Assembly: GCA_016930075.1 (NCBI GenBank) | Contig: JAFGHS010000094.1 | Span: forward strand, 1 to 60,663 | Direction of reading: 5' to 3' | Length of the DNA: 60,663 nt | From: Deltaproteobacteria bacterium | GTDB lineage: Bacteria; Desulfobacterota; Syntrophia; Syntrophales; JAFGHS01 | Notes under the pieces: model-generated | What the model was told of the DNA's origin: nothing | Databases searched by the model: none | Seen by the model: only the letters and a program-made list of their open reading frames with translations | In this document: one piece after another, positions 16,508 to 25,352 of the stretch | Layout: every line of letters starts with the position of its first letter | Position numbering within the stretch: the first letter of the stretch is position 1 | Made by a program: the position numbers and the translations under genes

Positions 16508-19500
16508 ATGACTCGCATAATTTCTCGGCTGATCGTGTTGACGGCAATTTTGATCCTCATGCCGGCGGTGCTTTTCGCGGCTCCGATCGGCAAGGTCGTT
16601 TATTTGGAAGGCGCGGCGGATGTCACGCTTACGAATGGAAAAATTATCCCGCTCAGGCTTTCCGATCCGGTTAATGTGGGAGAGGTGCTGCGGACGAAAA
16701 GCGGAGCGAAGGCGGAAGTGGTCTTCACCGACGGCAATACCCTCTGGCTTGCGGAGAAAACCCGCCTCCGGATCAGCCAGTATCAGAACGTGGCGGGGAA
16801 GAAGAGTTTTTTTGATCTGTTCCGCGGGAAGGCGCGAATCGTCATCAATGCCCTGGCCGGGAAATCCACCTTCGAGATCCACACCCCCACCGCCATCTGC
16901 GGCGTCCGCGGCACGATCATCATCGGGTATTTCTCCAATGGATTGAGCGGATTCGCCTTCGAGCGGGGGCAGGGGTACGGCTACAATCGACGGACGCCGG
17001 GGCAGATCGTTGAGATCGGGACGGGGCAGGTCATGGAAGTCGCCACGGCATCATCGCGCCCTGTCGTGCGGCGGGCAACGGTCAATGAAATAAACCAGCA
17101 TCTTGAAGATACGTCGGCGACCGATGCACGGGGACAGGCGCCGGCAGACAAGGAAACGGTCACGTCAACACCGCCTGAACCGACGCCCAGAATACCGGCA
17201 GCGACTCTGTGGCCGACCATGCAGGCACAGCCCGCACTGCCGACGCCGCCGGTGTCGCCGCCGGCAACCGAGCCGCCGCATGAACCTGAGCCTGTGCCTG
17301 CCGTAAGCGTGGAGACGGACATTGTTTCGCCGACAAAAGAAAAGGCCGCAACGTTTTATCTGTCTTCACCTTCCGCGACAGGGCCTGTTACCTTCGAATA
17401 CAGTCTCAACGGCGCCAGCTGGCAGGCCGTCGCGGGCAATACTCTCACATTGACCGATTCATCCGTCATGGCCGGTCCCAACAATATTCTGTTCCGGGCG
17501 AAAGATCCGCATGGGAACGTCACGGATCCCGATGACTATTCCGGGACATCATGGACGGTTTATGCATTGGATGTGGTGGTGAACGCCGTTTTGCCGGCGA
17601 ATTCAAATACCACGGTGTTCACCTTGAATTCCAATACGACGGCGGTGACGTTCGAATATCAGATCAACAATTCCGGCCAGTGGATTCCCGTCGCCGGAAA
17701 TACGTTGGAACTGACGGCCCCTGCTGTTGTCCTCGGCGGCAACAGCATCCTGTTCCGGGCAAAGGATTTGTATGGAAATGTCTCGGATGTGATCGATCAG
17801 GTATCCTGGACGGTCAGTGATCTTTTTAAGCCCGTTGCCCTGGACGGTTCAACGGGCGCCTTATCGGCGACTCTTCCCGGCCAAACGCAGGGCGTCATTC
17901 ATTTGACGGCAGGTCAAACGGCGGTTCCCTTCTTAACGGGCGTGAGCGGCACTTTATTTGACGGCAGCATCTACAACGGTTTTCTTGCAGGCATGCCCGG
18001 TTCGTGGCGGGGACTTTTCACCGCTATCTATAAAAAGGATTCGTCCATCGGTCTGTTGAGCAGCACCGACCTCAACGATGCGGCATACAGCGGCGGCGTC
18101 CTGAATGCGTCAGGGACTTTGGCCCGCACGGCCGGATATACCGCCTCGGGTGCATTCCGGCTTTTCCCGGACCTGCCCGTCCTTATCCTGGAAAACCTGG
18201 CCATCGGCGAGGGCTTCTCGAATTCCGTCATCAACGAGGCCGTCTGGGGCTATGAGACATCGACAGGAGGCATCCTCGGCATCTGGGGAGTCCTAACGGA
18301 AGGCGGGACTTATGGCAATACGACAGCCGAGAACAGTAAAGATATTTATTTGTATCATTACAGATACTCCCCGCCTTACATGAGTGCACAGGACATAGAC
18401 CACTTTATTTACGGAAACGTCGCCATAACCGACGACCTTCAGGGGCATACAACTGTGAGCGGCGCCGATTCCGTCTACTACCTTGATCGCCGGCATCTGG
18501 GGACGCTGAGCCTTGAATACCGGGGTGTTTATCATACCCCGCAAGCGGAAGGCGGATACCTCTATGACGCCATAGGAACGGGCGTCTACAAACTTGCGCC
18601 GCTTGCCTGGAGCGGCGACTGGGGTGCGGGCGTCCCGGACTTCTCTATGCTGTCATCCAATTCCTTGTATGGACATCGTTATGATCCGGTTAGCCAGGTG
18701 AGCAACATGGAAATAATCGCCCATGATATGGGGCTTATGGGCGGCCTGAGTCCTTTCTGGACGGGACCAAGCCACTTCGTTGCCATCGGGAACCTCATGG
18801 CGGAAGATCGTATCACGCCTGTTTCGGGTGCGGGCTATCTCGGCCCCTGCCTCTGGAATACCAGTATCGATGCACGGTCCGTGGCAGGCAATATGCTTAA
18901 CGGCGTCTATATTCCGGACGCCGATTTCACAGGCGTCACGGGGGGCATCTGGAAGGACGGTCTCATGACCGGTAAGGCCTATGCGATCTATAAAACGGCG
19001 GCGGGACAAGCAGGCTGGCTGACCGGCGCCGTCGATGGATTTTACAAAAACGACAACAACATCGGCATGTGGAAGGCCGAGGGCGATCTGACGCCGACGC
19101 CAAGCATGATACCCTTGCCGGAGGGTGTGACCCAGGCCGATCTCGAAGTCTTTCATGAAAATACAAGTCAAGGTGCGTTAGGCGGGACCTTTGCAGGCAG
19201 CCAGGGAACCATCCGGAGCAACAACAATGTGATGCAGGCCGCCTTCTATGGAAAGGGAATCTACACCCATTATGAGGAATCCGGGGCATATGATCTGGAC
19301 AAGGTTGTCCCCCTGCCCTGGGGGATCTACAGCTTGATGGCGGCTTACAATAACTACTTCTCCGGAAAACCGGCGGGCGCAACATCCTGGACGGCCAAGG
19401 TCGGCGGTATGGGCGACAACCCGTGGAACGGCCGATTCGTATATCTCGCCGACATTGCCGGAACCTGGGCAGCCGATGAAACGATTTCCGGACAATTGAC

Positions 19501-21022
19501 CGGCCGCTACATGACGCCGCTTTATGCGGGCGAATTATCCGGGCCGTTTTACGGAATCTATGAAGAGGTTTCCGACAGCGACATTCCCAACGGATCGGGC
19601 GGCTGGATCGGCCAGAGCGTCGGCGCCTGGCAGGGACAGAGTCTCGCCTTTGTGAGTGATATTCATATCCAGGCCTTCAACGATGACGGCTATGCTGAAG
19701 GAAATCTGGATATGCTCCTGGGAGGCGTCGGCAGCCTCTGGACGGGCGGCGATGTTCAGGCGACGGGCATGGGCGCATTCAATGGGGAGGGCGACCTGTG
19801 GCTTGCGCATTTTTACAGCAACAATTTTAAAAACAACACCTTCACGACCTATGACGCCGCCCCCGGCGCCTATTTCGGCTTCATCGGCCTATCTGTCGAT
19901 CGTCTGGAAAAGGCCGGTGGGGACCTGATCGCCCTTTATCGGGACAATGCCGGGCGCGTCGGATACCTGTCCGGTTCGCTGAACGGAACAGCCGACGCTT
20001 CCCTGGGACTGTTTGAGGTCGACGGGTTGATTAACCGTCTCGACATGGCTGCCGCGCCGGCAGAACTTACAGCGGCAAACTTATACGACAGGATCACCGA
20101 TACGGGCTACCGCCACTTCGCTTTTCCTGAGAATGCCCTGGAACAGATAACGGTGAGTTTCCTTGCGGAAAGCGAAGCATGGATTACCGGTATGCCGGCC
20201 TGGGGCATCTGGAAGTACCGCGCAGAAGGAAGCATCCACAGGGAGGGAGATGCCTGGCAGCCGCCCGCGTCCTGGTCCTTCAATGCGGCAGCCAACGAGA
20301 ACGAAATCCATTGGAACCGCTATGATGAGGTGCAGTGGGCTCTCGACGCAGCAACCATGTCAGGGCACATTGCCGGCGCCAAGGTTGACTGGGCCAATGC
20401 AACGACGGCGCTGATCGGCGGTGGTTTCAAAGGCGCGTTCAATCCCGTGGACGCCACCTGGAAGGCCATTGCCCAGGGCGCCATGATGGATGCGGCAACC
20501 TTCCTTGCGAAGATTGACGCGATTAAAGGCGACAGCGCCGCCCTGCTGGCCTTCTATAAGGCAACCGGCATCCCCTGTTTCCAGGTGGGAGCGACGGATC
20601 TGCGCGGGAGCGGCGAGGTAGCCGGAGGCGTCATCGATCTTGGGAGCGCAAATGATGCCTCCAAAGGAATTTTTAACGCCACCTTTTTTGCCCCGTCCAC
20701 AGGTGCGCAGCCGCGTGTCTGGGCGTCCGGTACGGTATCGGGGTCTTATTCGGGAGCTCCGGAGGCGGGATTCGTCGCCCTTACCGGCTATGCTCCCGGA
20801 ACGACAGGGGCCGGCAACGGGATTGCCGCCGATTTCAACATCCGGCAATTCGGCGCGACCTGGGGCGCCATTATTGACGGCGGCGCACCGGCCAATTCGC
20901 TGACGGCGCCGCAGGGCGGGTACGCCGCGCATTCCGCCATTACCTTTCAGGGCGGGGCCGCGGGGACGGTCGATGCCGCCGCAGGGACCTTTACCGGAAC
21001 CGCCGCGGGGATCGTACACTAA
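16508..21022 (+). CDS. Giant FecR-domain surface protein
   Basis: A 1504-residue secreted protein with AAGGGGG before the start. After a signal peptide (to LFAA) comes a FecR domain (about 27-150: VVYLEGAADVTLTNG, GEVLRTKSGAKAEVVF, FEIHTPTAICGVRGT). A Pro/Thr/Glu-rich linker (205-275) leads to two tandem Ig-like repeats, each with an AVAGNTL or PVAGNTL strand and an LFRAKD strand. The remaining ~1050 residues hold repeated beta modules with motifs such as AIYKTAAGQAGWLTGAVDGF and GLFEVDGLINR. Gly, Thr and aromatic content is high and cysteine is rare, as in exported adhesin-like passengers. It has no autotransporter barrel or PEP-CTERM/sortase tail, so export must rely on a partner, plausibly the upstream TPR/barrel protein. 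Confidence 0.8.
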   Translation: MTRIISRLIVLTAILILMPAVLFAAPIGKVVYLEGAADVTLTNGKIIPLRLSDPVNVGEVLRTKSGAKAEVVFTDGNTLWLAEKTRLRISQYQNVAGKKSFFDLFRGKARIVINALAGKSTFEIHTPTAICGVRGTIIIGYFSNGLSGFAFERGQGYGYNRRTPGQIVEIGTGQVMEVATASSRPVVRRATVNEINQHLEDTSATDARGQAPADKETVTSTPPEPTPRIPAATLWPTMQAQPALPTPPVSPPATEPPHEPEPVPAVSVETDIVSPTKEKAATFYLSSPSATGPVTFEYSLNGASWQAVAGNTLTLTDSSVMAGPNNILFRAKDPHGNVTDPDDYSGTSWTVYALDVVVNAVLPANSNTTVFTLNSNTTAVTFEYQINNSGQWIPVAGNTLELTAPAVVLGGNSILFRAKDLYGNVSDVIDQVSWTVSDLFKPVALDGSTGALSATLPGQTQGVIHLTAGQTAVPFLTGVSGTLFDGSIYNGFLAGMPGSWRGLFTAIYKKDSSIGLLSSTDLNDAAYSGGVLNASGTLARTAGYTASGAFRLFPDLPVLILENLAIGEGFSNSVINEAVWGYETSTGGILGIWGVLTEGGTYGNTTAENSKDIYLYHYRYSPPYMSAQDIDHFIYGNVAITDDLQGHTTVSGADSVYYLDRRHLGTLSLEYRGVYHTPQAEGGYLYDAIGTGVYKLAPLAWSGDWGAGVPDFSMLSSNSLYGHRYDPVSQVSNMEIIAHDMGLMGGLSPFWTGPSHFVAIGNLMAEDRITPVSGAGYLGPCLWNTSIDARSVAGNMLNGVYIPDADFTGVTGGIWKDGLMTGKAYAIYKTAAGQAGWLTGAVDGFYKNDNNIGMWKAEGDLTPTPSMIPLPEGVTQADLEVFHENTSQGALGGTFAGSQGTIRSNNNVMQAAFYGKGIYTHYEESGAYDLDKVVPLPWGIYSLMAAYNNYFSGKPAGATSWTAKVGGMGDNPWNGRFVYLADIAGTWAADETISGQLTGRYMTPLYAGELSGPFYGIYEEVSDSDIPNGSGGWIGQSVGAWQGQSLAFVSDIHIQAFNDDGYAEGNLDMLLGGVGSLWTGGDVQATGMGAFNGEGDLWLAHFYSNNFKNNTFTTYDAAPGAYFGFIGLSVDRLEKAGGDLIALYRDNAGRVGYLSGSLNGTADASLGLFEVDGLINRLDMAAAPAELTAANLYDRITDTGYRHFAFPENALEQITVSFLAESEAWITGMPAWGIWKYRAEGSIHREGDAWQPPASWSFNAAANENEIHWNRYDEVQWALDAATMSGHIAGAKVDWANATTALIGGGFKGAFNPVDATWKAIAQGAMMDAATFLAKIDAIKGDSAALLAFYKATGIPCFQVGATDLRGSGEVAGGVIDLGSANDASKGIFNATFFAPSTGAQPRVWASGTVSGSYSGAPEAGFVALTGYAPGTTGAGNGIAADFNIRQFGATWGAIIDGGAPANSLTAPQGGYAAHSAITFQGGAAGTVDAAAGTFTGTAAGIVH

Positions 21023-21178
21023 TAAAAAGCGGCGGGCGCGAGGCATTGTCCCGGCCAGGGCACGGCAGTGGGCGAAGACACACCATGCGCTCACTTTTAT
21101 TTGGAGACAAGTATGGTGTTGCAATGATAAATGGTCATATCGACAGTAGGGAGATATCTTTGCTGACAGGCTGAAGTC

Positions 21179-21209
21179 GTAGAGATTTCTCACTTCGTTC
21201 GAAATGACA
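21179..21209. repeat. Fragment of a CATTTCGA-type (R2) repeat
   Basis: GTAGAGATTTCTCACTTCG followed by TTCGAAATGAC matches one arm of the R2 elements at 39302 and 44108. It lies in the gap between the FecR protein and the Skp-like gene, where I see nothing else. Confidence 0.5.
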
Positions 21210-21317
21210 TCATTGTAAAGCCGTTAACATAACGGCACACAAGCGGCTGACGGTGCGATGCATGGGCTGTTTGCATATTTCAATGAACTAAAAGAATTGA
21301 AAAGGAGCAAAGAAGCA

Positions 21318-21848
21318 ATGAAGAAGGGGCTTATCATCTTGACGGCGATTCTTATCGTGCTCATTCCGGCCATGACAGCCGTGGCAGCACCGCCGAAAGG
21401 CAAGGGCGATATCAAACTCGGGGTCTTCGACATGCAGAAGATCATGCGCAATTCCAAGGCTGCGAAGAATGCCCAGGAGATCTTCCGGAAAGACCTGGAC
21501 GCCAAGCGGGCGGAGCTTGCGGCCAAAGAAAAGGAAATCCGGGCTATGGAAGAAGAGTTCAAAAATGACGCCGCCGGGATGTCTGAAGAGGCTAAACGCA
21601 GCCGGGCGGATAAACTCGCCAAAGAGGTCCGGGAGTTCAAACTCATGGGCGGGGATATGGAAGGGGAACTCAAGAGAAAGGATCGGGAGTTGACCCAGAA
21701 GATCGTCGGCGAGGTCGGGAAGGTGGTCGCCGCCTATGCCGGGCGGGAAAACTATACCCTGATTTTCGAGCGATCCATGATCGTTGCCATGGACGAGGCC
21801 GTGGATATCACGGATACGATCATGAAGCTTTATGACGCAGGCAACTGA
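21318..21848 (+). CDS. Skp/OmpH-family periplasmic chaperone
   Basis: A 176-residue protein starting at 21318, with AAAAGGAG 11 bases upstream and a signal peptide ending in AVAAPP. The mature part begins with the OmpH-type KLGVFDMQKIMRNS strand-helix, continues as a long charged coiled coil (about 50-130: KRAELAAKEKEIRAMEEEF) and ends with an ENYTLIFERS strand and a short helix. This is the Skp fold, a trimeric jellyfish-shaped holdase for unfolded outer-membrane and surface proteins. It lies directly after the barrel and the giant FecR protein, outside the usual bamA-lpxD context, which suggests a dedicated chaperone for those two. Confidence 0.85.
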   Translation: MKKGLIILTAILIVLIPAMTAVAAPPKGKGDIKLGVFDMQKIMRNSKAAKNAQEIFRKDLDAKRAELAAKEKEIRAMEEEFKNDAAGMSEEAKRSRADKLAKEVREFKLMGGDMEGELKRKDRELTQKIVGEVGKVVAAYAGRENYTLIFERSMIVAMDEAVDITDTIMKLYDAGN

Positions 21849-21889
21849 AAATGTTTATAATGAACGAATGATGATTATCGGAGGTATTT

Positions 21890-22225
21890 ATGATTGAACA
21901 CTCTTTTGATGCCGTATCCCATACCCTGACATATAAATTTGCCGGTCGCATGGATACATTTGTCTGCACGGAGGAAGGACCCGTGGTCGATGCTCAGCTC
22001 GCTGAAGCGTCAAAATTGCTGGCAACCGACGGCCTGCCGCCGAGTGTCCTCAAGGTTGTTTTCGACGTCAGGGGCGTAAACTACATTGCGTCTTTCTTCA
22101 TCCGCATTTGTCTCATGGTGGCCAAAGCAGTTGAAAAGGGTAACTTTTCAATCGTAAACACGGATCCCCAGGTTAAAAAAGTGTTTATCATCGCCGGCCT
22201 TGATAAAATGTTGCAGGTATCATAG
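21890..22225 (+). CDS. STAS-domain protein (anti-sigma factor antagonist-like)
   Basis: A 111-residue single-domain protein with GGAGG six bases before the ATG. The pattern KVVFDVRGVNYIASFFIRI matches the STAS core, with a serine at the position phosphorylated in SpoIIAA-type antagonists, followed by FSIVNTDPQVKKVF and IIAGLDKML. Such proteins bind anti-sigma or switch kinases. No kinase or phosphatase partner is adjacent, so its regulon is unknown. It lies 32 bases before adhE and may be co-transcribed. Confidence 0.78.
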   Translation: MIEHSFDAVSHTLTYKFAGRMDTFVCTEEGPVVDAQLAEASKLLATDGLPPSVLKVVFDVRGVNYIASFFIRICLMVAKAVEKGNFSIVNTDPQVKKVFIIAGLDKMLQVS

Positions 22226-22257
22226 GTCTATCGAAAAATTACGAAAAGGACAGCCGT

Positions 22258-24861
22258 ATGGAAAATCAGGAATTAAAAAAAGCGGTGAACAAGACGCAGG
22301 AAATAGCGGATGAACTGGTTTCCCAGGCTCGTGAAGCGTCGGCTATTTTTACCCAGTACAGCCAGGAGGAAGTTGACGCTATTGTGTACGCTGCGGCAAA
22401 AGCCGGCGCCGCGCACCGGATCGACCTTGCGCGCATGGCGTTCGAAGAGACGGGCATGGGCGTGTTTGAGGATAAGGTCATCAAAAATCAGTTTGCCACG
22501 GAATATGTTTACCATGACATCAAGAATGTCAAGACCTGCAAACTGATATCCGATTCTCCCGAAACGGGCATTATGGAATATGCCGAGCCCTTGGGAATTA
22601 TCCTCGGCATTGTTCCTGTAACCAACCCGACCTCGACGGTCATGTATAAAGCCCTCATATCACTGAAAACGTGCAATGCCATTATCTTCAGCCCGCCGAG
22701 AAACGCATCCAAATGCGCCATTGCAGCGGCGGAAATCATGTATGAAGCCGCCCTCAAGGCCGGCGCCCCGGATTACGTGATCCGGTGGACCGATGTCCCG
22801 TCCCGCGACCTGACCCACGCCCTCATGACGCACCCCAACGTGGCCCTGATTCTTGCCACGGGCGGCATGGGCCTTGTTCAGGCGGCTTATTCATCGGGAA
22901 CGCCCGCTATGGGCGTCGGCCCCGGCAACGTGCCAGTCTATTTCGAAAAGAGCGCCGACATCAAGTGCTGCGTCAATGACATCCTGATGAGCAAGACCTT
23001 TGACAACGGCATGATCTGTGCGTCCGAACAGGCCGTTGTCGTGGACCGGGACATTGAGAAAGAGGTCGTCCGGCGCTTCAAGGAAATGGGCGCCTATTTC
23101 CTCACGCCGAAAGAGATGAAAAAGGTTGAGGTCATCGCGATAGATGCCGAAAAGCAAAGCATGTCGCCGCGGGTGGTCGGTCAGAGCCCGGAGCGGATCG
23201 CCGAGCTTGCGGGCATCGATATTCCGAAGAATACAAAGGTGCTCATTGCGCCGCTCAAGGGGGTGGGCGAAAAATATCCCCTCTCCAGGGAAAAACTCAG
23301 TCCTATTCTCGGCTTTTACGTCGTCAACAGCATGGAGGAAGGCGTCAAGGTATGCACGGACCTCATGCATTTCGGCGGGCTTGGCCATACCGCATCGATT
23401 GCATCGGAAAATCCTAAGGTTATCCGTGAATTCAGCGAAACCATCAATGCGGGCCGAATTCTTGTCAATTCGCCTTCCAGCCTGGGCGGCATTGGAAGCA
23501 TTTATAACCGCCTTCATCCGTCCCTCACCCTGGGATGCGGCGCCGGCGGAAAAAATATTACAACAGACAACGTCACCGTTACGCACTTGCTCAATATTAA
23601 GAGGGTAACCCGAAGGATGGTTGATATGAGATGGTTCCGCATTCCGGCAGCGATTTATTACGAGGCGGGTTCGCTTGATGAATATTTTGGAAATGAGGTC
23701 AAAGAACTTGACGCCAAACGGGCGGCGATTATCTGCTCCGGTTCCTCCGTCCGGGCCGGGGTCACGGCCAAGATCGACGCCTATCTCCGAAAGGCGGGCA
23801 TTGCATCCATGATCTTTTCCGACATCCAGCCTGATCCGACCTTCGACGCCATTGAAAAGGGAACCCAGGCCATTCGAAAGTTCGCGCCTGATCTGATCAT
23901 TGCCATCGGCGGCGGATCGCCCATTGACGCGGCTAAAATCATGTGGCTCCTGTACGAAAAACCGGACATCAGTTTTGATGAGCTTAAGCTCCGCTTCATG
24001 GATATCCGCAAACGGATTGTCCCCTTTCCAAAGCTCGGTAAAAAAGCAAAATTCATCGCCATTCCGACAACAAGCGGCACCGGCTCCGAGGTGACGGCAT
24101 TTTCCGTCGTCACAGATTCCGAGACGGGATACAAATATCCATTGGCCAGCTATGAATTGACGCCGGATGTGGCGATTGTCGATCCCAATCTGACGTTGAC
24201 CGTACCGCCTGCGGTGACGGCCGACACGGGGATGGACGCCCTTTCCCACGCCATTGAAGCCTATGTTTCCGTGGTTGCGTCCGATTACACCGATCCCCTG
24301 GCCCTCAGGGCCATCCAGCTCATTTTTAAATATCTTCCCATGACTTACAAAGACGGCGCCGACCCGCTTGCCCGTGAGAAACTTCACAACGCATCCACGA
24401 TCGCCGGGATGGCATTTACCAACGCCCTTCTTGGTCTCAATCACTGCCTTGCCCATGCCCTGGGGGCGACATTTCATATCTCCCACGGCCGGGCAAATGC
24501 GTTGGTCATGATTCCCGTTATCCGCTACAATGCGTCTCTTCCCAGCAAGTTTGCCGCCTATCCCAAATATCGTTATCATCAGGCAGCGGAGCGTTATGCG
24601 GAAATCGCCGAGGCACTGCACCTCGATGCCTCTACGCCGGAAAAAGGGGTATCGAGTTTGATCAAGGCCGTCAAAGATCTGAAAAAAAAGCTGGATATGC
24701 CTGCAACCATAAGGGAGGCGGGAATTTCAAAAGAGGATTTCGCCTCCCGCGTCGAGGAAATGTCTCTGGCGGCATTCGACGACCAGTGCACCGGGGCCAA
24801 TCCCAACTATCCGCTGGTTGAAGATATTACCCGGCTTTTCTGGGAAACGTACGGACCATAG
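22258..24861 (+). CDS. adhE: Bifunctional acetaldehyde-CoA/alcohol dehydrogenase
   Basis: An 867-residue fusion. The N-terminal half is a CoA-acylating aldehyde dehydrogenase (GIVPVTNPTSTVMYKALI, GVGPGNVPVYFE, and the catalytic cysteine in NGMICASEQ). The C-terminal half, from about 460, is an iron-dependent alcohol dehydrogenase (GGGSPIDAAKIMW, TTSGTGSEVTAF, MDALSHAIEAY, GLNHCLAHALG with HISHGRAN supplying metal ligands). It converts acetyl-CoA to ethanol, or the reverse, with NADH, and forms spirosomes in known cases. Length and order match AdhE. It points to fermentative or syntrophic anaerobic metabolism. AAAGGA precedes the start. Confidence 0.95.
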   Translation: MENQELKKAVNKTQEIADELVSQAREASAIFTQYSQEEVDAIVYAAAKAGAAHRIDLARMAFEETGMGVFEDKVIKNQFATEYVYHDIKNVKTCKLISDSPETGIMEYAEPLGIILGIVPVTNPTSTVMYKALISLKTCNAIIFSPPRNASKCAIAAAEIMYEAALKAGAPDYVIRWTDVPSRDLTHALMTHPNVALILATGGMGLVQAAYSSGTPAMGVGPGNVPVYFEKSADIKCCVNDILMSKTFDNGMICASEQAVVVDRDIEKEVVRRFKEMGAYFLTPKEMKKVEVIAIDAEKQSMSPRVVGQSPERIAELAGIDIPKNTKVLIAPLKGVGEKYPLSREKLSPILGFYVVNSMEEGVKVCTDLMHFGGLGHTASIASENPKVIREFSETINAGRILVNSPSSLGGIGSIYNRLHPSLTLGCGAGGKNITTDNVTVTHLLNIKRVTRRMVDMRWFRIPAAIYYEAGSLDEYFGNEVKELDAKRAAIICSGSSVRAGVTAKIDAYLRKAGIASMIFSDIQPDPTFDAIEKGTQAIRKFAPDLIIAIGGGSPIDAAKIMWLLYEKPDISFDELKLRFMDIRKRIVPFPKLGKKAKFIAIPTTSGTGSEVTAFSVVTDSETGYKYPLASYELTPDVAIVDPNLTLTVPPAVTADTGMDALSHAIEAYVSVVASDYTDPLALRAIQLIFKYLPMTYKDGADPLAREKLHNASTIAGMAFTNALLGLNHCLAHALGATFHISHGRANALVMIPVIRYNASLPSKFAAYPKYRYHQAAERYAEIAEALHLDASTPEKGVSSLIKAVKDLKKKLDMPATIREAGISKEDFASRVEEMSLAAFDDQCTGANPNYPLVEDITRLFWETYGP

Positions 24862-24898
24862 AGATATTTTGGGAAAACATCTTTTTTGGGGCGTATCC

Positions 24899-25345
24899 AT
24901 GAAATTTTCGCAGGCAAAACAGGGGCGCGTCTTTGTCATCCGTCTCGAAGATGGGGAAATCCTCCATGAAGCCATAGAAAATTTCGCACGGGATCAGGGC
25001 GTCAAAGCCGCCGCCCTGATCGTGTGCGGCGGCGTGGATGTCGGGAGCAAACTGGTCGTCGGTCCGCTGATCGGACGTGCAACGCCCATATCGCCGATAG
25101 AATATACGCTTGACAACGTCCACGAGTGTGCGGGGACGGGTACGCTTTTCCCCGATGAAGAAGGGAAGCCCTCCCTGCATATGCACATTGCCTGCGGAAG
25201 GGATGCGGAAACCGTCACCGGCTGCGTCCGTTCAGGCGTCAAGACATGGAATGTCCTTGAGGTCATCCTTTTTGAGCTTGCGGAGAGCACGGCGGTGCGA
25301 CGCCTGGAGCCGTCCCTCGGATTCAAATTAATGGCTCCTTATTAG
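24899..25345 (+). CDS. PCC/DUF296-domain protein
   Basis: A 148-residue single PCC (PPC) domain: VFVIRLEDGEILHEAIENFA, AAALIVCGGVDVGSKLVVGP, a LHMHIACGR metal-site-like segment and VLEVILFEL. The conserved G-x-LHxH motif is present. Bacterial members form trimers; some are linked to DNA binding or metal binding, but function is mostly unknown. The ATG at 24899 has only a weak GGGGCG upstream. It follows adhE by 37 bases and converges on the acyl-CoA dehydrogenase with only seven bases between stops. Confidence 0.8.
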   Translation: MKFSQAKQGRVFVIRLEDGEILHEAIENFARDQGVKAAALIVCGGVDVGSKLVVGPLIGRATPISPIEYTLDNVHECAGTGTLFPDEEGKPSLHMHIACGRDAETVTGCVRSGVKTWNVLEVILFELAESTAVRRLEPSLGFKLMAPY

Positions 25346-25352
25346 GGAATCA

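Noticed and set aside
22891-24621. A 576-codon minus-strand open frame opposite adhE.
   Set aside because: AdhE motifs on the plus strand are complete. The antisense frame is open only because of GC-rich codon bias and encodes no recognisable domain.
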